DNA of 5,769 nucleotides. Source: Saprospiraceae bacterium (lineage in GTDB: Bacteria > Bacteroidota > Bacteroidia > Chitinophagales > Saprospiraceae). The notes under the pieces were generated by a model, which was given only the letters and a program-made list of their open reading frames with translations, was not told the DNA's origin and made no database searches. The stretch covers positions 1-5,769 of the forward strand of contig JABDJE010000223.1 of the NCBI GenBank assembly GCA_013002625.1. The letters are read 5' to 3'. Below, piece after piece: positions 1 to 5,486 of the stretch. The position numbers and the translations under genes are program-made. Each line of letters opens with the position of its first letter. Position 1 is the stretch's first letter.

Positions 1-844
1 GTCCAACATTTACCTTACCATTAAGGGCAACAGGTTTAAATCCGGGTTTACGGGCTTTCTTGATTTCTTCTGTAAAATCGAGTCCTGCATTTTCAAACAT
101 CTCCCTAGCTTTATCTAGATGAATCCAACCTTTAATTCCACAATCTGCTGTTCTATCGATGCCAGCTAGACCTTGTTGTGGACCTGACCATGAGCTCTGG
201 ACAACAAACCAGGGATATCCTGCAGAACTGGTTTCATGGATCAACAAGAGACCATCTGCTCCCTGTCTATCTGCTTCTTCGTATTTGTAGGTCCATCTTC
301 CGTAGTAGGTCATAATATCTCCTCTGAAATATTCAGGGTCGTCACCACCATATCCAGGATCATTTACAAGGACAACGGCGGTTTTCCCTTTCATATCCAT
401 GCCTGCATAGTCATTCCATCCCAGCCGTTCATCTACTATGCCATAGCCGCAAAAGACCAACTCTGAATCATTGAGATTCAATTCCTTAGCTTTTCTTTGG
501 GTATGAATGACAAAGTCCTTACCCTTATCTAAAGTCATTGAGGCATCGGCAAATGAAAAATACATGTGGTCGGACATCTGCCCATCAATAGTCAACAATG
601 GAACATCTTGCACATAATCACGAGTTTGGATACCCTCCAGTCCAAGACGTTGCAAATCCTTAATCAAGTAGGGTACAGTCAACTCTTCCCCAAAGGTGCA
701 AGGCATACGCCCTTGGTATTTATCCGATGACAATTCGGCAAGATGTGTTTCAATCGTCGATGCATCAATAGGATAGAGTTCATTCGTTTGCTCGGCACAG
801 CCAATAAATCCAACCGCAATTAATAAGAGAAAAAAGTGTTTCAT
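1..844 (-). CDS. M28-type zinc peptidase lipoprotein with PA domain, N-terminal part (cut by window edge)
   Basis: I translated this frame directly: 281 codons run from ATG at 844-842 to the window edge with no stop. Residues 1-16 form a lipoprotein signal (hydrophobic core, then FIGC with Cys16 as lipidation site), so the product is probably exported and membrane anchored. Residues 34-70 (HLAELSSDKYQGRMPCTFGE and following) match the N-terminal segment typical of M28 peptidases and resemble residues 37-73 of the other M28 gene at 3249. Residues about 127-225 look like a protease-associated (PA) insert: FCGYGIVDERLGWNDYAG, then MKGKTAVVLVNDPGY, then ADRQGADGLLLIHE. The zinc ligands lie beyond the window, so activity cannot be judged. 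The ATG follows the stop of the alpha/beta hydrolase after a single base, implying translational coupling as last visible gene of the operon. The family call is by inspection of these motifs; the full length is unknown. Confidence 0.85.
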   Translation of the reverse strand, partial: MKHFFLLLIAVGFIGCAEQTNELYPIDASTIETHLAELSSDKYQGRMPCTFGEELTVPYLIKDLQRLGLEGIQTRDYVQDVPLLTIDGQMSDHMYFSFADASMTLDKGKDFVIHTQRKAKELNLNDSELVFCGYGIVDERLGWNDYAGMDMKGKTAVVLVNDPGYGGDDPEYFRGDIMTYYGRWTYKYEEADRQGADGLLLIHETSSAGYPWFVVQSSWSGPQQGLAGIDRTADCGIKGWIHLDKAREMFENAGLDFTEEIKKARKPGFKPVALNGKVNVG

Positions 845-845
845 T

Positions 846-1727
846 CTAGTTTTTATTTTGAGATATAAAATCAAGTATTATTTGTTTAAATGTGGCAGCC
901 TTAAACCATATAAGCAGGTGTCCACCTCCACTATCTGTAATAAAACGTACTAAATCAGGGTGTATATTTTGTTTTGAAAATTTCACATTTCCATCAAATG
1001 GAGCTAATGAATCTTCGGTGCCGTGATAATGTAAAACTGGGCACTGAACATTCTTCCAGTGATCCTTTATATTTCGCAAAGCTTGTCGATGGCTCATTTT
1101 CTCATCTGTTGCAACATCAACAAACGCGGGCAAAACAGCACGTGCAATCTTCCAATTGGCAACCTTGGCATACCAAGCCAATGGTTCACTGTCCGGGTCA
1201 TTGACTGGCGCGCACATAATTAGGCCACTGATTTTTTCTGGAGCCAAAGATGCCATAACCGCTGATATTGGGCCTCCGTAAGAATGACTCACAACATAAA
1301 CTTCCCTGTTTTCATATTTATCTAATATATGAAGAGCAGCTAAAGCGTGCTTTTCAATGGAACGCTCTGATTGACCAAAATGAGATCCTCCATAGCCCAG
1401 TCTGTCCATGGATACCAGGCGAATGTTTTGATTTAAATCATAATCTGCCAAATACTGTTTAAAAGCATCCCAGGTTCCTGGCGCACCATGAATAAATAAT
1501 AACAGCGGAACAGTATCATTTTGGATACCGGTTTCGACAAATCGTAATTCGTCTCCTTGATAGGGGGTGCGGTGTATTTGAAATGGAGTGTTCAGCTTGC
1601 TGAAATATTCATCAATAGCATAGTCGGTGGAGTTGAACACACTGGCCATGATATTGATAATAAGCAATGCTAAAATAAATAGGACTGATATTATCAGACT
1701 ACCCCAAAACAATATGGACTTGAGCAT
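846..1727 (-). CDS. membrane-anchored alpha/beta hydrolase
   Basis: This 293-residue protein has an N-terminal hydrophobic helix (about residues 5-28) with Lys3 before it and acidic residues after it, which predicts a signal anchor with the catalytic domain on the periplasmic side. The rest is a complete alpha/beta hydrolase fold. HGAPG at 80-84 is the oxyanion-hole loop, DRLGYGGS at 108-115 is the conserved strand-4 turn, and SHSYG at 147-151 is the nucleophile elbow with Ser149. Asp239 (HGTEDSLAPF) is the likely acid and His270 (GGGHLLIW) the catalytic base. The elbow has Ser where the usual GxSxG has its first Gly, a tolerated variant. The cap region, about 175-220, is short. Substrate cannot be read from sequence; proline-iminopeptidase-like and esterase-like enzymes share these motifs, and the peptidase neighbours mildly favour a peptide-related role. 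It lies 6 bases after the small membrane protein gene and 1 base before the M28 gene. Confidence 0.9.
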   Translation of the reverse strand: MLKSILFWGSLIISVLFILALLIINIMASVFNSTDYAIDEYFSKLNTPFQIHRTPYQGDELRFVETGIQNDTVPLLLFIHGAPGTWDAFKQYLADYDLNQNIRLVSMDRLGYGGSHFGQSERSIEKHALAALHILDKYENREVYVVSHSYGGPISAVMASLAPEKISGLIMCAPVNDPDSEPLAWYAKVANWKIARAVLPAFVDVATDEKMSHRQALRNIKDHWKNVQCPVLHYHGTEDSLAPFDGNVKFSKQNIHPDLVRFITDSGGGHLLIWFKAATFKQIILDFISQNKN

Positions 1728-1733
1728 GAGGGC

Positions 1734-2063
1734 TTATTTATCCTTGATGCGAAATATGCGTTTGAAAAACCTCTTTTCAAATTCCCAGAAGAACTTGAAC
1801 TGACCGAAGATAAAACCATAAAACAATAGGAGCAAGTTGTACACCGGCAATATCAGAATGTAATATAGTATGGTAAACAATAATGGCTGTTCGCCATTTT
1901 CAGTAAACAGGGATACTATGGGTCTTTTTAAAAACATGACAGAAAAACCTGTACAGGCAAAGACCAAAAGGATAATGAAAACCTGGAAAGCAGATACACC
2001 CCAACGCTTCTGGAGCTTTTGTATCCAGGTCTTCTTAACCTTATTATTTGTCCCTTGCTCCAA
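1734..2063 (-). CDS. small two-helix membrane protein, DUF6787-like
   Basis: This 109-residue protein has a basic N-terminus (KVKKTWIQKLQKRWG, 8-22), a transmembrane helix at about 25-45, a second at about 62-86, and a charged aromatic tail with GQFKFFWEFEKR at 87-98. This layout and tail match my recollection of the uncharacterised DUF6787 family of Bacteroidota; the function is unknown. Homologues are sometimes labelled prolipoprotein diacylglyceryl transferase, but this protein is far too short for that enzyme. Both termini carry many Lys and Arg and are probably cytoplasmic. The start is TTG at 2063-2061: an in-frame TAG lies only four codons upstream (2075-2073) with no ATG or GTG between, and the next Met is at residue 43, inside helix 1. 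It sits 4 bases after the propeller lipoprotein and 6 before the hydrolase, so it is surely co-transcribed with them. Confidence 0.82.
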   Translation of the reverse strand: MEQGTNNKVKKTWIQKLQKRWGVSAFQVFIILLVFACTGFSVMFLKRPIVSLFTENGEQPLLFTILYYILILPVYNLLLLFYGFIFGQFKFFWEFEKRFFKRIFRIKDK

Positions 2064-2067
2064 AGTA

Positions 2068-3222
2068 TTATTCTACCCAGTCAGCAATGAATAAATTGGT
2101 ATCTCTTGTACCCCCATTGTTTCTGTTGGAAGCGAAAACAAGCTTTTTACCATCATATGAAAACATCGGGAAAGAATCAAAAGTATTGTCAAAGGTGATT
2201 TGCTCTAAACCGGTACCATCAACATTTATCATAAAGAGATTGAACGGAAAACCTCTTTCAGACTGATGGTTAGACGAGAATATAATCTTCTCCCCAGATG
2301 GGTGGAAGAACGGTGCCCAATTGGCATTTCCTAAATCTGTTATTTTAGTCAGTTCAGATCCATCAACATTGCAAACGTATAATTCCATATTTGTCGGCTG
2401 TACCAAACCCTCTGCTAACAGTGATTTGTATGAATTGATATCCTCTTCTGTCTGAGGCCTTGATGCTCTGAAGATAAGCTTTGATCCATCAGGCGAAAAG
2501 AAGGCACCACCATCATAACCCAGTCCATCCGTAACCTGCTGGACATTAGAACCATCCAGATCACAAGTGAACAACTCAAGATCACCTGTACGCAAAGAAG
2601 TAAATACAATTTTATCTCCATTCGGACTTAATGTAGCTTCTGCATCATAGCCTGGTTCATCGGTAATTTGTTTGATTATGTTACCCTGCATATCTGCAAT
2701 GAAGATGTCGAAGCTCTCATAAATCGGCCAAACATATTTTCCATCAGCTCTTCTTTCTGGAACGGGTGGGCAGTTTTCGCCACCAAGATGGGTAGATGCA
2801 TAAATTATACTTGTGTCTCCAGGCATAAAATAGGAACATGTTGTTCTTCCTTTGCCTGTACTCAGCAATTGAGGCATTGATGTTGAGTCAGGTGTGTCAT
2901 CTACATTGAGGTAATAGATTTGATCGCATTCAGTGCCCCACGCTGGATTATTAGCTTGAAAAACAAGTTTTGAATTATCAAAACTCCAGTATGCCTCTGC
3001 GTTATCGCCACCAAAAGTTAACTGTCGAATATTTTTTAAGTGTTTCTCCTCTGGGTATAATATCGAATTTTGCTCTACTTTTGCACCATGATCATGTGCT
3101 CCATGCTGGTGTGCGTGCTCTCCATGATGGTGACCGTTTTCACCATGATTGTGTTCAGACTTGCAAGCAAGTATTGATATTGCAAATAGTAAAAGTAGAT
3201 ACGTAAGTTTGTAAAGTCTCAT
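2068..3222 (-). CDS. TolB-like beta-propeller (PD40) lipoprotein with histidine-rich N-terminus
   Basis: This 384-residue protein starts with a lipoprotein signal ending ILAC (Cys20). Residues 24-46 then hold ten His, with Gly, Glu, Asn and Asp between them, a likely flexible metal-binding tract. From about residue 65 on there are about six PD40/WD40-like blades, each with a [QK][ILV]T turn, a [SH]PxGxKIxF-type strand, or both: about 65-90, 127-144, 183-210, 227-253, 291-318 and 339-368. A short helical insert lies at 257-276. Cysteines at 99, 129, 151, 220 and 284 could form disulfides in the periplasm. Such propellers bind peptides or proteins and have no known catalysis. The phrases GYDGGAFFSPDG and FPMFSYDGKKLVFASNRN are typical of TolB-like proteins that, as I recall, often occur beside or fused to M28 peptidases. 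Here M28 genes lie on both sides. This is not the Tol-Pal TolB itself: no pal, tolA or tolQR is nearby. It is the first gene of the minus-strand operon. Confidence 0.88.
   Translation of the reverse strand: MRLYKLTYLLLLFAISILACKSEHNHGENGHHHGEHAHQHGAHDHGAKVEQNSILYPEEKHLKNIRQLTFGGDNAEAYWSFDNSKLVFQANNPAWGTECDQIYYLNVDDTPDSTSMPQLLSTGKGRTTCSYFMPGDTSIIYASTHLGGENCPPVPERRADGKYVWPIYESFDIFIADMQGNIIKQITDEPGYDAEATLSPNGDKIVFTSLRTGDLELFTCDLDGSNVQQVTDGLGYDGGAFFSPDGSKLIFRASRPQTEEDINSYKSLLAEGLVQPTNMELYVCNVDGSELTKITDLGNANWAPFFHPSGEKIIFSSNHQSERGFPFNLFMINVDGTGLEQITFDNTFDSFPMFSYDGKKLVFASNRNNGGTRDTNLFIADWVE
3180..3211 (+). promoter_or_regulatory. candidate Bacteroidota-type promoter for the PDZ peptidase gene
   Basis: The -7 element TAAGTTTG (3204-3211) matches TAnnTTTG exactly. 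TTG at 3180-3182 lies 21 bases upstream, within the accepted spacing around the usual 19. Transcription would start near 3216-3218 and leave a leader of about 30 bases before the ATG at 3249. The whole element lies inside the first codons of the divergent propeller gene. It is a motif match only, with no experimental support. Confidence 0.38.
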
Positions 3223-3224
3223 TT

Positions 3225-3255
3225 CAGAAATAGTTTAATAAATAAGAAATGCAAA
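3225..3255 (-). promoter_or_regulatory. candidate Bacteroidota-type promoter for the minus-strand operon
   Basis: Read on the minus strand, TTTG (3255-3252) is followed after exactly 19 bases by TATTTCTG (3232-3225), one mismatch from TAnnTTTG. Only two bases (AA) separate it from the ATG at 3222, so the transcript would be leaderless or nearly so. The -33 element lies within the first codons of the divergent peptidase gene. The spacing is ideal, but the mismatch and the extreme proximity to the ATG keep this tentative. Confidence 0.27.
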
Positions 3256-4496
3256 TAAAAGGAATTAAGTTGTCATTTTGGGTGCTCTTGCTCATTGTTT
3301 GTAGTTGTAAAACTACAGTTCCAAATGTCACTCAAAGCGCTATGGATGTCCTCAAGGCGGATATCGTATATCTTTCATCAGAAGAGCTGGAAGGTCGTGA
3401 AACAGGAACTAAAGGGGAGAGACTTGCAGCAGAGTACATTAAGAAGAGATTTCAGGATATGGGATTGAATGGTATATTTAATTCTTCTGATCCTTATTAT
3501 CAGTTTTTTGAAAAGACAATTAAGTCAAATCCGCACGGAGAAGCTCAACCTGACGATCCTAAAATTCAAGGTAGAAATGTAGGGGCATTTATTGATAATG
3601 GTTCAGCGCATACAATTATTATCGGTGCACATTACGACCACCTTGGATATGGTCCTGAAGGCTCATTGTATACCGGACCTCCGGCTATCCATTGCGGCGC
3701 GGATGATAATTCGAGTGGCGTTGCAGCCATGCTTGCATTGGCAAAAGACTTTTCCACACAAAAGATGAACTCCAACTTTTTATTCCTTGCTTTTTCCGGA
3801 GAAGAAAAGGGACTATGGGGATCAAACTTTTTTGTAGACAATAGCCCATTGGAGTTGGGAGACATCAATTATATGATCAATATGGATATGGTAGGAAGGT
3901 TAAATGAGGATCGCCAATTGGCCATCTATGGTACAGGTACCTCGCCAAGTTGGGACAAGGTATTGAAATCTGTAAAATCTCCCATATTCAAATTTAGCCT
4001 GAAAGAATCTGGCGTTGGGCCATCTGATCATACTTCGTTTTATCTAGTAGACATTCCTGTATTGCATTTTTTCACCGGACAACATGAAGATTACCACAGA
4101 CCATCTGATACCCATGAAAAAATAAATTATGAGGGTCTTGGAGATATTGTCCAGTATATAACTTCCATTATTGTCAATTTGAATAATTCAGGTAAAATTG
4201 AATTCACCAAAACAAAAGATGAATCTGAGCAAGCGCCGAAATTTAAAGTAACATTGGGTGTCGTGCCAGATTATTTATATGATGGTGTAGGCATGCGTAT
4301 TGATGGTGTTAGAGATGATCGTCCTGCTGCCAATGCAGGAATTCAAAAAGGCGACATAGTAATGAAGATGGGTGACCTTGAAATCGTGGATATGATGAGT
4401 TATATGAAAGCTTTGGGTGCATTTAATCCAGGCGAAACGGTTAAGGTCATTATCGAGCGTGAAGGCAAAAGGTTAGAAAAAGATGTAAGTTTTTAG
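3249..4496 (+). CDS. M28-family zinc peptidase lipoprotein with C-terminal PDZ domain
   Basis: This complete 415-residue protein should hydrolyse peptides, probably as an aminopeptidase, outside the cytoplasm. Residues 1-20 form a lipoprotein signal ending VCSC (Cys20). The M28 dizinc set is intact: His128 (GAHYDHLG), Asp153 bridging (GADDNSSG), Glu185 as general base and Glu186 as ligand (SGEEKGLWGS), Asp213 (NMDMVGRL) and His283 (DYHRPSDT). Residues 37-73 carry the usual family N-terminal motif with LSSEELEGRETGTKGE. There is no PA insert. Residues about 335-413 form a PDZ domain (GVGMRIDGVRDDRPAANAGI, then KGDIVMKMGDLEI), which may recognise C-terminal tails of substrates or partners. The ATG at 3249 gives the signal peptide directly; no clear Shine-Dalgarno site precedes it. 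It is transcribed away from the propeller operon across 26 bases, and its stop lies 7 bases from the stop of the convergent AraC gene. Confidence 0.95.
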   Translation: MQIKGIKLSFWVLLLIVCSCKTTVPNVTQSAMDVLKADIVYLSSEELEGRETGTKGERLAAEYIKKRFQDMGLNGIFNSSDPYYQFFEKTIKSNPHGEAQPDDPKIQGRNVGAFIDNGSAHTIIIGAHYDHLGYGPEGSLYTGPPAIHCGADDNSSGVAAMLALAKDFSTQKMNSNFLFLAFSGEEKGLWGSNFFVDNSPLELGDINYMINMDMVGRLNEDRQLAIYGTGTSPSWDKVLKSVKSPIFKFSLKESGVGPSDHTSFYLVDIPVLHFFTGQHEDYHRPSDTHEKINYEGLGDIVQYITSIIVNLNNSGKIEFTKTKDESEQAPKFKVTLGVVPDYLYDGVGMRIDGVRDDRPAANAGIQKGDIVMKMGDLEIVDMMSYMKALGAFNPGETVKVIIEREGKRLEKDVSF

Positions 4497-4518
4497 GTTT
4501 CACCTATTTCATTTTTTC
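4494..4518 (+). terminator. possible weak terminator hairpin between convergent genes
   Basis: TAGGT (4494-4498) and ACCTA (4502-4506) form a perfect 5-bp inverted repeat with a three-base TTC loop, followed by a T-rich run TTTCATTTTTTC (4507-4518). This has the form of a short intrinsic terminator for the plus-strand peptidase gene. The stem is short with only two G-C pairs, so efficiency would be low. The two arms contain the stop codons of both converging genes. Confidence 0.25.
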
Positions 4519-5370
4519 TCTGTAAGCTTTGGGCGAAACATGCATTTTACGTTTGAACAATCGACTGAAATAAGCGGGTTCGGTGTAACCCAATTCGTAG
4601 CTAATTTCTTTTAGACTCAAATCAGTAAATTTTAAAAGACGCGTCGCTTCCGTCATCAGTCTCTGATTGATGAGTTGCTTGGGCGTAATGCCTACCTTAT
4701 CCTGCGTGACCGATAAGAGTTTTCGATTAGATATGCCTAACTTTTTATGATAGAATGGTAAGTCATGGTGGGCTTTATAATTGTCCTCAATAAGCAGTAC
4801 AAGCCTTGATACAATGCCATCATTCGAATCAGATGTGTTGCGCATACTTTGCTCGTACGCTGTTCTAATTTTTTGTTTGATTCTGCTCAATATCGTCAGC
4901 AGTATAAGCTGCTCGATATCAGAAGAACTATTCGAGTTCAACTTTAGATGTTCATTATACAACTCGGTGAAATTTGCATCAAATAGCCTTACATCTGCTT
5001 TTGATAGAGACAATGCATTAGAGTTGGTGAGCATCTGCACCAGAGAATAGTCCTTAGAGTAAAATGTCAATTGTGGTGGCAATAAGTTTTCCTTGTATCG
5101 CAGCAAATATCCTTTAAGTTTTTCCCCTTTCTGAAAGTAATGAACTTGTCCTTGTCCGATTAGATAAATCGTGTTGGCTTCAAGTTGAAATATTTGGCCA
5201 TCAATGAAATGTTGACCCTTACCTGATTTCAAAAAGATAATCTCCTGGAATGTATGTCGATGTGGGGGACCATCAGAAACTGTTCTATCTATAAAAGGTG
5301 TTAAGGGGCGTATGACAAGTAATGCGTCTTGCTGAATATCTGTAGATGGAATATGCTTTTGAGCTGTCAT
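4504..5370 (-). CDS. AraC-family transcriptional regulator with N-terminal cupin domain
   Basis: This 288-residue protein is of normal length for the family. Residues about 20-100 form an AraC-type cupin sensor domain: PPHRHTFQEIIFLKSGKG (35-52) and the turn with LIGQGQVHYF (70-79). A linker with helices follows (about 105-175). The C-terminal AraC DNA-binding domain spans about 187-288, with the first helix-turn-helix at about 204-235 (KKLGISNRKL, then GITPKQLI) and the second at about 252-276 (LKEISYELGY, then YFSRLFKR), ending in the signature VSPKAYR. It likely senses a small molecule and controls the divergent aldehyde dehydrogenase gene, since the 116-base gap holds a repeat of the expected operator form. 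The ATG at 5370 is adjacent to that repeat, which suggests autoregulation. HpaA, the AraC-type regulator of 4-hydroxyphenylacetate catabolism, is one architectural analogue, but the effector cannot be told from sequence. Confidence 0.93.
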   Translation of the reverse strand: MTAQKHIPSTDIQQDALLVIRPLTPFIDRTVSDGPPHRHTFQEIIFLKSGKGQHFIDGQIFQLEANTIYLIGQGQVHYFQKGEKLKGYLLRYKENLLPPQLTFYSKDYSLVQMLTNSNALSLSKADVRLFDANFTELYNEHLKLNSNSSSDIEQLILLTILSRIKQKIRTAYEQSMRNTSDSNDGIVSRLVLLIEDNYKAHHDLPFYHKKLGISNRKLLSVTQDKVGITPKQLINQRLMTEATRLLKFTDLSLKEISYELGYTEPAYFSRLFKRKMHVSPKAYREKMK

Positions 5371-5406
5371 GTATTTTTGTGCAATACTTCTTGTACTTTT
5401 GTGTAA
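5371..5406. repeat. 14-base direct repeat with 22-base period, candidate AraC-type operator
   Basis: GTATTTTTGTGCAA (5371-5384) and GTACTTTTGTGTAA (5393-5406) agree at 12 of 14 positions, and one further base upstream also matches. The 22-base offset is about two helical turns, placing both copies on the same DNA face, as for the tandem half-sites bound by AraC-family dimers. The first copy abuts the regulator's own start codon. The assignment to this regulator is inference from position and form. Confidence 0.5.
5394..5401 (+). promoter_or_regulatory. candidate -7 element for the aldehyde dehydrogenase gene
   Basis: TACTTTTG matches TAnnTTTG exactly and lies within the second copy of the direct repeat. 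A transcript would start near 5406-5408, giving a leader of about 80 bases. No TTTG occurs 19 bases upstream (the nearest, 5376-5379, leaves only 14), which would fit a promoter that needs an activator. TATTTTTG at 5372-5379 in the first repeat copy is an equal motif match, so the choice is uncertain. Confidence 0.27.
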
Positions 5407-5438
5407 ATATAAATCATATTCTAATTATAACTTTATGT

Positions 5439-5453
5439 CGCTTTGAAAAAGCG
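5439..5453. other. small perfect hairpin in the aldehyde dehydrogenase leader
   Basis: CGCTTT (5439-5444) and AAAGCG (5448-5453) are perfect inverted repeats around the loop GAA, followed on the plus strand by TTTTA. It lies in the 116-base divergent gap, 33 bases before the dehydrogenase ATG. It could be an operator palindrome, a leader stem-loop or a weak attenuator, or arise by chance; the sequence does not decide. Confidence 0.28.
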
Positions 5454-5486
5454 TTTTACATTACCCGTAGAAGTATAAAAACTTAC

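Noticed and set aside
236..466. Plus-strand open frame of 76 codons
   Set aside because: It lies wholly inside the M28 peptidase frame on the minus strand, which has a signal peptide and family motifs; the plus frame shows no recognisable domain.
1734..2063. Prolipoprotein diacylglyceryl transferase
   Set aside because: That enzyme is about 260-300 residues with seven helices and a conserved signature; this protein has 109 residues and two helices.
1870..2266. Two overlapping plus-strand open frames (1870-2094 and 2048-2266)
   Set aside because: They run antisense to the small membrane protein and propeller genes and show no domain or credible promoter; they are by-products of the real frames.
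3085..3153. Repetitive CATGAT/CATGGT-like DNA considered as a tandem repeat or regulatory array
   Set aside because: The repetition follows from His and Gly codons of the histidine-rich protein tract and has no regular DNA period.
2068..3222. Canonical TolB of the Tol-Pal system
   Set aside because: The protein is lipidated, has a His tract and lacks the TolB N-terminal domain; no tolQRA or pal gene is adjacent.
4781..5050. Plus-strand frame encoding a hydrophobic, Ser-rich and Cys-containing 89-residue peptide
   Set aside because: It is antisense to the linker region of the AraC regulator; the apparent hydrophobic stretch reflects antisense of a polar helical region.
5404..5411. TATATTTA on the minus strand as -7 element for the AraC gene
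   Set aside because: It is one base off the consensus and the position 19 bases upstream reads AAAG rather than TTTG, so support is too thin.
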